NCBI GenBank assembly: GCA_030278955.1
Contig: JAOANR010000006.1
Location: 29,245,124 to 29,309,123, forward strand
Direction: 5' to 3'
Source: Hygrophila difformis
Lineage: Eukaryota; Streptophyta; Magnoliopsida; Lamiales; Acanthaceae
Length of the DNA: 64,000 bases
This document shows, piece after piece, positions 53,792 through 64,000 of this stretch. A model generated the notes under the pieces. The model worked only from the letters and a program-made list of their open reading frames with translations. It made no database searches and was not told the origin of the DNA. Position numbers and translations under genes: made by a program. The stretch's first letter is position 1. Each line of letters opens with the position of its first letter.

Positions 53792-55249
53792 CTAGATTTC
53801 TAAAGATCCATCCGAATCACCTACTCCATCTTCCCTAGGAACATCATCACTCCTTGTAGAGCTCGAACTAGTGGTAGGAGGAATATATCGATCACCTAGA
53901 CTTGCAGACATGAAGTACTCAAGTCTGGTGGAAAGTCGTGCAATCTGTGTCTGTGTATTATCCTCATTCTTCTTCATCTCAGCTCTAAGCTGATGAATTT
54001 CATAAGTCATCCTATTGATTGCATTCTCTGCGGGCTCAGCCTTAGTACCAGATGTACTAGGCATATCAGTGTGATGAGTGGGTACCCTACGAGGTGAATT
54101 CGGGTAAGCTAGCTCTGCACATCTTACTCCAGGCTTGGTATAATTAGTCTTGAAACAGATAGGGGGTTTCGGCTTCACATCTTGAGCATAGGCACTTAGA
54201 TCCACTCCAGCTCTCTTGCAAAGTGCCCAAATCAGTGCAGGGAATCCAAGAATCTTCCTTTTTACATCAGAAGCCAATTTATCCAACTCATATGCCACCA
54301 TATCTCCAATGTCAATAGGCAACCCATTCTTCACACAGTACACAAAATACAGCTCCTCTGCATTCGGTTGTGCAGTGTGCGAAGTAGGAAACACCTTATG
54401 CTTGTAGAGCAAGTAGATCTGGTATAGCGGTGCATCCATTGAAGTGGCAACAACATTTTCCTTCTTCTCCCCTATGTAGGCAACTTCCTTTTGCTTTTCA
54501 AACATCTCTCTCAAGATTCTTTTCTCCAACTCTGGTCCTCCTTCCTCTTCATGAATAGGGTTATGAAAGTGCTTCTTCTTTGTAGCCGGGCAAGAGACAT
54601 CCACAGTACCATAAAGTTCATTAATTACTGCGGGACCATATGGCACAGGCACTCCCCTAATCTATGAAGTATAGTGATCATATCGAGCATTACATAGGAA
54701 TTGCCTAGTAAGCTCCCAAGAGTAAACTCATTTCGGATGCGCAGCAAATTTCATTCATCCTCGACTCATGAGAGCATCATGAACCGAAAATCGCTCCATA
54801 TCAGCTTCAGTGAATCCTTTGTCCTGGATAATCCATCTTTCCACCATCTTCTGATAATAAGAATATGCCGTTTGATTGATGAAAATAGCCGGATTGAAAG
54901 TGTCCCCAGTTAATTCTTCCAGAGGAGGGGTATCATTCTTTTTATTGTGACTCTTTCTCTTGGTTTTAGAATCACGTGGAATCTCCGGTGAAATTTCCTT
55001 CGGGGATTCAGCGTCATCCTCTTCTTGATGTGGATCATCCTCCGTTGGTTGAGCAGAATTGAAAGAAGTGTTGTAACCATTATATGAATCAGGAGCCACC
55101 AAATTATTCACAAACATGTCTTCAGTACCCACAGCAGCCGGCTCCGGAACAGGTTCTCTAATAACTGGTGTCTGTGATGAGGCAGGCTCTGTGGCTTTCT
55201 GTTTCTTTCCACCATTGTTTCTCGGGTTATTCTTTCTCTTTGTTCTCAT
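53792..55249 (-). pseudogene. Athila 3' ORF, copy B (broken)
   Basis: Two pieces, 55249-54755 and 54652-53792, separated by stops. The N-terminal piece has a basic start (MRTKRKNNPRNNGGKKQK), an acidic linker and FNPAIFINQTAYSYYQKM. The C-terminal piece has YGTVDVSCPATKKKHFHNP, MDAPLYQIYLLYKHKVFP, PIDIGDMVAYELDKLAS, LEYFMSASLGDRYIPP and an acidic tail. It aligns collinearly with copy A at 56571-58319. This is the protein family found between pol and the 3' LTR or elsewhere in Athila elements (annotated as ATHILA ORF-1 or plant transposon protein); the function is unknown. Confidence 0.75.
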
Positions 55250-55536
55250 GATGGCAGAATTTAGGAAGAAGGGATTGAGATTGGAAAGCTAATTAAACCG
55301 AAAGAGAGAAGAATTGACAGATTGGGTAATGGGAGAGTGAGGACCGATCGGTATTCTCTCTTTTAAAGGTGGTGAAATCTTGATTTTGTTGAGATATGGA
55401 GGGATTGATTTAATCTAGATCCAAATATACACTAAACATATGATTTGGAGTCAGTATAATGCTGTTTAGGATCCCAAAAATCGATTAGATATGATTTGAA
55501 TCTTTTGGATTCGCGGATTTTTGAAAAATTCACGTC

Positions 55537-55875
55537 GGTGGCGCAAAAAGTGGCGCTCCGAGGCCAATTTAGGCGCCACACAGTGAGTGTGGCGCATTTT
55601 AAAATAAAATAAAATTTAAAAATAATATGTGGCGCAATTTGTGGCGCTTAAAGGGGGTTTTATGCGCCGCACAGTTGATGCGGCGCATCCTGAAGCAAAC
55701 TTGGAAAAATTCTCATTTTGCGGCGCCAAAAGTGGCGCTTCAAGGCAGATTTAGGCGCCACCAAGCACGTGCGGCGAATTTTGGAAAAACTTAGAAAAAT
55801 TTCTAAGTTTTGCGGCGCATAAAGTGGCGCTGGAAGGCATTTTTAGGCGCCACAATGCACATGTGGCGCATTCTG
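55537..55875. repeat. Minisatellite array 2, 91-bp units
   Basis: GTGGCGCT anchors at 55550, 55641, 55732 and 55824: spacing 91, 91 and 92 bp. Each unit has GCGGCGCA, GTGGCGCT and TTAGGCGCCAC. The GGCGCC is self-complementary. Confidence 0.95.
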
Positions 55876-56170
55876 TGCCAATTCGGGCAGAATGTGCTTT
55901 CCTAAGTTCTTCCCCATGATGTCCAAAATCTCCAAATCACTCAACAGTACCAATTTCACTTCATCCACACCTCAATCAAGTCCAAATAAACTTCATTGAT
56001 CTTTTTAACAGTTCAAAACAACTCAATTTAGCATGCTATTGGTAAGAGCTACTTTATTGAATTTAAAAACAACTAAAAACCTTATAAGCTAAATAAACAC
56101 TATCTAATGCTTCATATAATCAAAAAGACGTGATTAACGGAAATAATATATCTAAGATAGCAAAATAATA

Positions 56171-56429
56171 CTCCCTCCGTCCCATTTAACTTGTCTTGTT
56201 TGATTTCTGCACACAATCCAATGCACGTTTTCAACCGTTAATATCTCAAAATATATACAACGAAAAATTATGTGAAATGTATATTCTAAAACTAGACGAT
56301 TACACGATTCTAACAAGATCCAACTCGACTATTTTTTCCAAGTGTATACTTGCAAAAAAATCGAGTCAAAATTGAACAATGAACAGTGTCAAAAAGTCAA
56401 ACAGGACACATTTGGTGGGACGGAGGGAG
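56171..56429. mobile_element. Stowaway MITE in the Athila element
   Basis: CTCCCTCCGTCCCATTT...TGGGACGGAGGGAG with TA duplications at 56169-56170 and 56430-56431. Its termini are the closest in the window to the Stowaway consensus. Confidence 0.92.
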
Positions 56430-56570
56430 TAGGAAATAGAGTTAGGACAATACAACCCCAAATGAAAATAACTAAAATGTAGCAAAATAAAAATAGAGTC
56501 AAATACATAGGCCTATCAATACATGTGATATATAATGATCACAAGCCTATCTATCGCTCATCTCTCGCAC

Positions 56571-58319
56571 TCAGTCAGAGTCCTCAGAATCGTCATCATC
56601 ATTGTCTCCAACTTCCTCAGATCCATCCCCGGCATCAGCATCCTCAGCATCATCATCTCCATCATCGCTACCATCTCCAGAGCCTACATAGTCCTCATCC
56701 TCATCGTCCTCAGAAGGTGTCTGAGGGGCGACATATCGCTGCCCTAAGCTCTGGGACATGAAGTACTCCAGTCGGGCTGCGTGGTAAGCCTGGGCTCGAG
56801 CATTCTTGGCTATCTGATCAGCCAAGAAATGGTGCCTTTGAGCTGCAAGTAAGGCATGCTCATTCACTGTGTTCAGCAAGTTCTGCTGGTTTATCAATAA
56901 AGTCCTAGCCCACTCAGGCTCTCCCTGATGCTGATATGACTGCTGTGACTGCTGTGGCTGAGCTCTCCCTCGTCCTCTACCTCTACCTCTACCACCTCGT
57001 GTACCCTGGGTGGACTGTGAAGGAGCCTCAGAATGCTCCTGGCTAGCCTGTGAAGGTGCAGGTGGTGGTGACTGCCTGGGCAACTCCCTGGGAAGTATCA
57101 TAGGTTGGAATCTTATGCCAGGCAACTTGAAGTTCTTCTTCCCAAATGGAATAGGGGGCCTCATTCTCCAATCTCTATCAAACTGCCCCATATTCACTCC
57201 TGCCTGAGCACAAAGTTGCCATATCAAGCTGGGGAACATAAGAGCTGACCTCTTAGACACCCCCGGTGTCTGTCTCAACTCAAGTGATATAAGCTCTCCC
57301 ATGTTGATCGGGCTCCCCACCTTGATGCAATATGGGACATACATATCCAGGGCAGTGGGTCCAGAGGTGTGAGTCGAAGGACTCAATCTAGATCTGTACA
57401 ACATGAGAAGCTGGTACATGGGTGCATCCATATCAGGCCCATGTAGCCTACTCATGTCATCATCATCATATGTGAGGACATCCTCCTGACCCTCAAACAT
57501 AGACATCAGTACAAGCTTCTTGAAATCTGCCCTATCATCGGCTCTCATCACCGGCTCCCAGAAGTCTCTGCCATAGGGCACATCCACTACTCCAAATAAT
57601 TGGTTGATGTGCTGAGGAGTGATGGGTACTCTAACCCCAAAAATCCAAGAATCCTCCTCCTCAGCATTGGCTAGAAACAGCCTAGTCAGCTCCCATGAAT
57701 ATGATCCAGCTGGGTGTCTCACAAATCTCTCCCAACCCCTGGATCTAATAGCATCTCGGAGTAAAGGGTGCTGTAAATCTCTATCTGAAAAACCCCTATC
57801 AGCAATGATCCTCTTCTTGTGGAATCTTTTGTACAGCTCGTATGCTCTGGCACTCCTGAATACAGTGGCATCGAATATGCCCTCCCTGACATACAACAGA
57901 TCGGGGACATAGGCTCTGGGATCTTGCCTTTTCGGTCCTCCCCTTGCCGGTTGCTCCTCCTGCTTCTCCTGATCAACCTCATCATCATCTTCCCCCCCCC
58001 CCCCCCCCACAGCCTCAGGGACAGGCTCCTGTATAGCTAATGCAGCAGATCTCCCTCTCCTAGGTCGAGAGGAAGTGGAACTCATGGCAGGTGCTTTCCC
58101 CCGAGAGGCTCTAGAGGGGGCCTGTGAGTGATCAGATGCCTCAGGCTGAACGGACTGATCAGGCTGATCGGGCTGATTGACCTCCTGATGGTCATCAGCG
58201 GGTACTGTAGTATGTCTCGAAGAAGCACCACTCTTGGACTTGCTCTTCCTGAAATAGGAGAGAAGTCCCTTGGACTTGGAAGCACCTCCTGAGCCCTGTG
58301 GGTGATCCATCTGTATCAA
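56571..58319 (-). CDS. Athila 3' ORF, copy A (open, 582 codons)
   Basis: An N-terminal Ser/Gln-rich basic region (SKSKGLLSYFRKSKSKSG) is followed by a Gly run encoded by a 14-16 nt G tract near 58000 and an acidic stretch. The conserved domain spans about residues 140-430 (YELYKRFHKKRIIADRGF, INQLFGVVDVPYG, MDAPMYQLLMLYRSRLSP, INMGELISLELRQTPGVSKR, LIWQLCAQAGVNMGQF). A GRGRGRGR segment, LEYFMSQSLGQRYVAP and a long Asp/Glu tail complete it. It is open, whereas most other frames in this element are broken. Its role in the element is unknown. I see no signal peptide or membrane span, so an envelope role is not supported. Confidence 0.8.
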   Translation of the reverse strand: MIQMDHPQGSGGASKSKGLLSYFRKSKSKSGASSRHTTVPADDHQEVNQPDQPDQSVQPEASDHSQAPSRASRGKAPAMSSTSSRPRRGRSAALAIQEPVPEAVGGGGGEDDDEVDQEKQEEQPARGGPKRQDPRAYVPDLLYVREGIFDATVFRSARAYELYKRFHKKRIIADRGFSDRDLQHPLLRDAIRSRGWERFVRHPAGSYSWELTRLFLANAEEEDSWIFGVRVPITPQHINQLFGVVDVPYGRDFWEPVMRADDRADFKKLVLMSMFEGQEDVLTYDDDDMSRLHGPDMDAPMYQLLMLYRSRLSPSTHTSGPTALDMYVPYCIKVGSPINMGELISLELRQTPGVSKRSALMFPSLIWQLCAQAGVNMGQFDRDWRMRPPIPFGKKNFKLPGIRFQPMILPRELPRQSPPPAPSQASQEHSEAPSQSTQGTRGGRGRGRGRGRAQPQQSQQSYQHQGEPEWARTLLINQQNLLNTVNEHALLAAQRHHFLADQIAKNARAQAYHAARLEYFMSQSLGQRYVAPQTPSEDDEDEDYVGSGDGSDDGDDDAEDADAGDGSEEVGDNDDDDSEDSD

Positions 58320-58534
58320 ATTTTTCGTACGGAGTCTAAATTAAAGGATTTGAGCACTTTGGAGTAGAATCCCCAAACTTGAAGACCTAGGGTTGAAGAA
58401 CCCTAATTTGATTTAAACAAAGCAAAATTTGAGTTTTGGAATGAGAATTTGAACAATGTGGATGAAAATTGATAGGAAGAAACAAGAATTGGAAGAATTC
58501 TTACCGGATTGGCGCAAGTGTGTCGTTTGGAGGG

Positions 58535-58910
58535 AGAAAAAGTGGCGCTCGGTGGTGAGGGAAGGGCTCTCGGTCGATTGTTTGGTAAAATGAGGGAAAA
58601 AGAAAGAATTGGGGGATTAAAATCCCGTTCCAGACCCGGGTCAGGGACCCAGACCCGCCGGGTCATGCGCCAATGTGGCGCATCAAGCATGATTTAGGCG
58701 CCGCACAGGCTGTGCGGCGCATTTTTGGATCAAGAAATTTTCTAAGTCTGAAAGTGGCGCCGAAAGTGGCGCTCCGGAGTGATTTTATGCGCCACACAGT
58801 ACGTGTGGCGCCTTTACTGACTTGACCAATTTTCCATTACGAAAATGGCGCACTATGTGGCGCTTCAGCATGGTTTTAGGCGCCACCAAGAAGGTGTGGC
58901 GCCTAAACCG
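58535..58910. repeat. Minisatellite array 3, 91-bp units
   Basis: GTGGCGC anchors at 58675, 58766 and 58857: exact 91-bp spacing, with an outlying copy at 58542. Same unit as arrays 1 and 2. Confidence 0.92.
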
Positions 58911-59421
58911 AGTCTGTGACACTCGAATTTCAGCTCAAACTCAACCACAATGATAGTTAATCCAATCCCTAAGGTTAGCAAGTCAGAATTAGCATATATA
59001 GCTTCCATAAATCCTCCCGGGTCATAATTCTCCTCAATTAAACCAACTAGTCCATATAGATCCTCATCCTCAATTTCCAACCGGGTCAACTTGCACATAT
59101 CAAGATCAATCTCCAAGCACACCTAAATCCATCATTTCTCAACATTTTGCTACTTATTCCAATTCATAGGCAATGTCCTACTCAATTTATTCAACACATG
59201 CAATAAACATACCATAAGATTCAAACAACATAATTTAAACTAAAAGCACATTTCAATTAAATTGAACAAGAGCAATAAAGCAAATAAAAGCACATAAACA
59301 ATAAGATGCAAAATATTTTTGTCTTTTTCTTCCATTTATAATTTTTATTGGTTTTTATAAGCTTAATAAATAAAAACTTAACATAATTAAAAATGCAATG
59401 CAAATACTTCAATAAGCAGAC
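58911..59421. other. Athila spacer between pol and the 3' ORFs
   Basis: AT-rich, no supported gene. The short frame at 58865-59122 runs partly through array 3 and has no domain. Confidence 0.45.
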
Positions 59422-60405
59422 TTAAATAACCAAAGGCTTAACATTAATTTGTTCGATGAATTTAACTTCATCTCCAAAATAATGTTTAAGTCTTTGACCA
59501 TTTACAGTGAATTCTCTTTCATCTTCAGCTTTTAAAACTACTGCACCATTATCCAACACTTTAACAATCCTAAAAGGCCCTGACCATTTTGTCTTCAATT
59601 TACCAGGAAACAGCTTAAATCTAGAATTAAATAAAAGCACTAACTGTCCAGCTTCAAACACTTTAGGCCTAAGCATTTTATCATGATAAAGCTTTGTTCT
59701 TTCCTTATAAATTAGAGCATTATCATACGCTTGACGTCTAATTTCTTCTAATTCAGTAAGATCTACCTTCCTTATTTCTTGAGCCTCTTTAAATTCAAAA
59801 TTCAATTTCTTCATAGCCCAAAGTGATTTAAACTCAAGTTCAAAAGGTAAGTGACAAGCTTTACCATAAACCAATTTAAAAGGAGTCATACCTATAGGTG
59901 TTTTAAAAGCTGTCCTATAAGCCCACAGTGCTTCATCTAACTTAAAAGCCCAGTCTTTTCTAGATTTTCCTACAGTAGCTTCCAAAATCTTTTTAATCTC
60001 ACGATTAGTGACTTCTACTTGACCATTGGCTTGAGGATGTTAGGGTGTTGTTATCCTATGATGAACATGAAATCTAGATAATAATTGATTAACAGCCCTA
60101 TTGACAAAATGAGATCCACCATCACTAATGATTGCTTTAGGCACACCAAAACGAGTAAAGATTTGCTTTTTCAAGAATTTAATCACTTGTTTAGCATCGT
60201 TTAAGGCACATGATTCAGCTTCTACCCATTTTGATACATACTCTACAGCAACAAGAATATACAATTTCCCATTAGATGGTGGAAATGGACCCATAAAATC
60301 AATTCCCCACAAATCAAACAACTCAACAGGCATAATTCCTTTTAATGGCATTTCATCTCTTTTAGTGATATTACCAGCTCTTTGACATACATCACATTTT
60401 TGCAC
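59422..60405 (-). pseudogene. Athila integrase
   Basis: MQKCDVCQRAGNI (zinc-binding end), core LWGIDFMGPFPPSNGKLYI and VAVEYVSKWVEAESC, and AIISDGGSHFVN. A TAA at 60041-60039 replaces the usual Tyr before [10 protein letters not shown]. It continues with [20 protein letters not shown] and a C-terminal [20 protein letters not shown] one-base shift lies near 59990. Integrates element cDNA; no chromodomain. Confidence 0.92.
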
Positions 60406-61052
60406 AAATGATCTAGCATCACGATAAATATTAGGCCAATATAAACCACCTTCGAGTACCTTATGAGCTGTCCTATTTGGTCCAACATGTCCTCCTCCAA
60501 GTCCTTCGTGGCAAGCCTTTAAAACTTTTTCAAAATCCTCATCAGGGATGCATCTCCTTATGATTTGATCTGAATACAGTCTAAAGGTTCATCCCAAATA
60601 AAATATTTAGCATCAGTTTTAAATTTTTGCTTTTGGCTATGCCATTTTAAATGATCGGGAATTACACCACATGCTAAATAGTTCACAAAATCAGCAAACC
60701 ACGGATCAGAGGAAGTGTTATTTATTAAATACAAATTTTCATCAGGAAATGCATCATTAATTAATCTTTCTTCCCCTTTTTCATGCTCCAGTCTAGATAG
60801 ATGATCAGCTACAGGATTTTCCTCTCATTTTCTATCTTTAATTTCTAAATCAAATTCCTGTAACAATAATACCCATCTAATTAACCGTGGTTTAGCATCT
60901 TTCTTTGCAAATAGATGTTTAATAGCAGCATGATCAGTGTAAAGTACAGTCTTAGAGCCAATCAGATACGGTCTAAATTTTTCACATGCATAAACAACAG
61001 ATAAAAGTTCTTTTTCAGTGGTGGCATAATTTCTTTGTGCAGAATTTAAAGC
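60406..61052 (-). pseudogene. Athila RNase H and linker to integrase (fragmented)
   Basis: After a TAG at 61052-61050 the frame continues with [31 protein letters not shown] and [18 protein letters not shown], then a stop near 60823 and NPVADHLSRLE. Further stops follow in the linker near 60580. Too fragmented to appear as one ORF, but collinear with other Athila pol genes. Confidence 0.85.
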
Positions 61053-63077
61053 CTAACTAGCATAATAAATGACATGAAGCTTCTTATCCTTTCGTTGACC
61101 CAGTACTGCTCCAACAGCAAAGTCACTAGCATCGCTCATAATCTCAAATGGCAAACTCCAGTCAGGTGGCTGAATAATTGGTGCTGTCACTAATGCTTCC
61201 TTGATCCTATTGAACGCCTCAATACACTCGTCAGTAAAATCAAACTCGACATCCTTACATAGCAGCTTAAACAGAGGCAATGCAATTTTAGAAAAATCTT
61301 TTATAAATCTTCGATAGAATCCAGCATGTCCCAGAAAGCTTCTCAAAGTTTTTAAATTATTAGGAGGTGGAATTTTTGCAATCACTTCTACTTTAGCCCT
61401 ATCAACTTCAATGCCATTTTTAGAAATCCTATGTCCTAAGACAATACCTTCATTAACCATAAAATGACATTTTTCCCAATTAAGAACTAAATTTGACTCG
61501 TCACATCTAATCAGAACTTTTTCCAAGTTAATTAAACATTTTTCAAAGTCAGACCCGAATACAGAAAAATCATCCATAAATACCTCAATGCATGTCTCAA
61601 TTAAATCAGAAAATATAGACATCATGCATCTCTGAAATGTAGCTGGAGCATTACACAAACCAAATGGCATTCTCCTATATGCAAATGTACCGTAAGGACA
61701 TGTAAATGTAGTTTTATCTTGATCCTCAGGTGCAATTGGAACTTGATTATACCCAGAATAGCCATCTAAAAAGCAATAAAACTCATGACCAGCTAAACGC
61801 TCTAGCATTTGATCAATAAAAGGTAATGGAAAATGATCTTTCCTAGTCTTATCATTCAATCTCCTATAATCAATGCATACACGCCATCCAGTAGTAGGTC
61901 TAGTAGGTACTAATTCACCATTTTCATTTCTAATCACAGTCATCCCTCCCTTTTTAGGCACTACTTGAACTGGACTCATCCACTGACTATCAGAGATAGG
62001 ATAGATAATACCTGCATCGAGTAGTTTAATCACCTCTGATCTTACAGCTTCTTGTAGATGTGGATTCAGTCTCCTTTGGGGCTGTCTCACTGGCTTGTCA
62101 TCCTTCTCCATATAAATCCGGTGTGTGCACAATGCTGGACTCAGTCCTTTGATGTCGGCTATCGTCGAACCTATTGCTCTAACATGCTTACTCAACACTT
62201 GGGTTAATGCATTTAATTGATCATCATTTAATTTATTACTTGCAATAACAGGTAAAATATCATTCTCACCAAGAAAAACATACCTCAAATGTGATGGCAG
62301 CTCCTTCAATGTCAATGTAGGTGGTTTTTCAACAGACGGGACTAACTTAGACTCTTCTATCGCACATGTTACTTGCACAGGTAATCCTCCCTCACACTTA
62401 CTTTCAGCTAAGTCCTCACAACTCTCCACTAACTGCTCAAATTTCCTATATGGATCATGTCTAGCAAAGAACTCTCTCTCAATCACCTCATCCTCCTGAT
62501 AGATAGCTGTAACTCTATTACACGGGTAGGTGTCAGAACTAGCGTGTTGTGTTTTAGTTGTCTTAGAAATGTCAAACGACACTTGTTCATTACCTACTTT
62601 AAGTGTAATTTTACCATCATCCATATCAACCATAGCCCTACCAGTTTGCAGAAATGGTCTACCTAAAATCAGAGGAATATCAATATCTTTTTCCATATCA
62701 AGAACAACAAAGTCGACAGGGAAGATGAAGCTCTCTACTTAAACAGGAACATCTTCTACAATGCCTAAAGGAGTCCTAATAGATCTATCAGCAAGCTGTA
62801 GCTGCATCCGAGTAGGCTTCACAACTCCTACTCCTAGTTCTCTAAAGACATGTAGAGGCATCAGATTAATACTAGACCTGAGATCACACAGAGCTTTGTT
62901 GAATTCTTTAGTGCCAATAATGCACGGAATAATATAACTCCCAGGATCTTTTTGTTTAATAGGTTGCCTTCTTTGTAAGATTGCACTACATTCCCCTGTC
63001 AGTGTCACTTTCTCTTCATCATCAACACTCCTCTTTTTTGATAGAATTTCTTTTAAGAACTTAGCATACACAGGCAT
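61053..63077 (-). pseudogene. Athila protease and reverse transcriptase
   Basis: Protease region: ALCDLRSSINLMPLHVF near 62890, where the family has DLGAS, so the catalytic motif is altered. Then a TAA at 62741-62739, and LILGRPFLQTGRAMVDM. RT: MSPVQVVPKKGGMTVI, GWRVCIDYRRLNDKTRKDHF, LDGYSGYNQVPIAPEDQDK, catalytic VFMDDFSVFGSDFEKCL and LNWEKCHFMVNEGIVLGH. The RNase H start SDASDFAVGAVLGQR follows. The FMDD catalytic box and the DFSVFG context are characteristic of the Athila clade. Confidence 0.94.
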
Positions 63078-63130
63078 TTGTGCAATGGCATCAGAAAAAG
63101 GGATATCAATTCTTATATTCTTAAAGACTT

Positions 63131-63994
63131 CTAAGAATTTGGCATAATCTTTATCTTCCTTAGCCTTTTTAAGACGCTGTGGATATGAATAGATGGCTGA
63201 TATGGCTTGACCGGGACAGTAGACTTTCCTTTATCCTTATCCTGTTCAACTCTAAGTTTCTCACTCTCCTTAGGTTCATCAGTGTTTTTATGCTGACTTT
63301 CTTTCTCTGTATCCTCACTTCGATCATCTACAGCTTCAGCTAAAACCTCTGGATCATCTAAGGTAGGGTAAGGATTAGGTAATCCCTTTTTATTCCTTAA
63401 AGTGATTGCTTTACATTGCTCTTTTGGATTAGGATCAGGCATGCTTGGTAGTGTTCCTTGCTGTCTATTTGAGGTGTCCCTAGCAATCTGACCAACTTGA
63501 ACTTCTAAATTTCTCATTGAGGCTTGCATTTGCTGAATTGTTTGTTGTTGAGACACGATTGTGCTCATTAACTCTTTTAAATTGACCTCATCACTTCCTT
63601 GGTTTTGTTGCAGCTGTTGTTGAGGTTGAAAGTTCCTGGACTGTTGGTTAAGGTAAAAAGGTTGATTTTGATTTCTGTTCTGATTATAGTTTTGGTTCTG
63701 ATTCTGGTTTTGAAAATTCTGATTTTGATTTGGGTAATTTTGATTTTGGTTTTGTGGATAAGGTTGATGGTTGTTTTGTGGGTAGGTGTTTTGTTGAAAT
63801 TGAGAATTTTGATTTGGATAGAAGTTTTGATTTTGAGGACGGTTCTGATTGTAATTCTGCTGCCTATTTCCCATGTAGTTCACATCTTCGACTTGCTCCT
63901 CAGTCCCCTCACACTGCATAGTCTCTTGAAGTCCTTGATCAAGCAGGTGACAGGCTGACGACTCGTGAGGTCCATGACAAATACCGCATCTCAC
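63131..63994 (-). pseudogene. Athila gag C-terminus (partial, off window)
   Basis: Zinc-finger-like CGICHGPHESSACH at the window edge, then a long Asn/Gln-rich tract (repeats of NQNQNQNYNQN type, roughly residues 45-135), LKELMSTIVSQQQTIQQMQA (coiled coil) and AITLRNKKGLP, a typical gag/protease junction. A frame shift near 63175 separates it from protease. Gag forms the particle; the capsid core lies beyond 64,000. Confidence 0.85.
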
Positions 63995-64000
63995 AACTTT

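Noticed and set aside
57990..58010. C/G homopolymer runs here and at 46541-46556
   Set aside because: They keep frame (a Gly run on the minus strand here; a proline run at 46541). Likely ordinary slippage tracts, possibly with assembly length error; not called as features.
56571..58319. Athila 3' ORF as an envelope glycoprotein
   Set aside because: No signal peptide, membrane span or glycoprotein-like cysteines are visible. The protein is polar with a basic start and an acidic tail.

Overview
The window is plant nuclear DNA, most likely from a eudicot. It holds two intron-containing host genes separated and followed by a dense, multiply nested mass of transposable elements and one endogenous plant pararetrovirus. 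The species cannot be named from the sequence alone. Plant origin is shown by a VARICOSE-type decapping scaffold gene, a plastid-type DnaJ zinc-finger gene, plant-specific retrotransposon lineages (Tekay-like, Tat and Athila Ty3/gypsy, plus Ty1/copia), Stowaway, Tourist/Harbinger, hAT and Mutator-like DNA elements, tRNA-derived SINEs, a Helitron and a Caulimoviridae insertion.

Layout. 1-5.9 kb: minus-strand VARICOSE (VCS/EDC4) gene, eight exons visible, C-terminus beyond the left edge. 6.0-10.45 kb: a Stowaway MITE with a SINE inside it, then a decayed PIF/Harbinger element whose transposase is split by an hAT MITE. 10.46-12.6 kb: minus-strand gypsy gag-pol fragment fused directly to the Harbinger ORF. 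12.7-16.1 kb: an LTR-like remnant, old direct repeats and a short Helitron carrying a SINE. 16.16-22.55 kb: full-length but dead Ty1/copia element whose 3' LTR carries both a Stowaway and a Tourist MITE. 22.6-25.4 kb: MITE graveyard. 25.57-30.3 kb: plus-strand plastid DnaJ-type zinc-finger gene with six exons and an hAT MITE in intron 5. 30.3-32.6 kb: SINEs and MITEs.

32.65-40.48 kb: a 7.8 kb unit with about 115 bp terminal inverted repeats and a perfect 9-bp target duplication (Mutator-like). It contains an almost intact endogenous pararetrovirus on the minus strand: coiled-coil ORF, coat protein, movement protein, protease/RT/RNase H, transactivator, tRNA-Met primer site and a TATA box. Only two in-frame nonsense codons break it. 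I find this the most unusual object in the window.

40.5-64 kb: two nested minus-strand Ty3/gypsy elements. The outer one is a Tat-lineage element (two RNase H domains). It carries, between pol and its 3' LTR, a spliced antisense gene encoding a plant mobile domain (PMD) protein with an acidic middle and a coiled-coil C-terminus. Its protease region is cut at 50,371 by an Athila-lineage element with a 1,990 bp LTR, two diverged copies of an Athila 3' ORF, and three minisatellite arrays with a repeat length of about 91 bp. The rest of both elements lies beyond the right edge.

How the parts work together: the two host genes appear functionally unrelated (cytoplasmic mRNA decay; plastid thylakoid maintenance). 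Everything else is a record of successive insertions, and where one element interrupts another, the order of events can be read directly.
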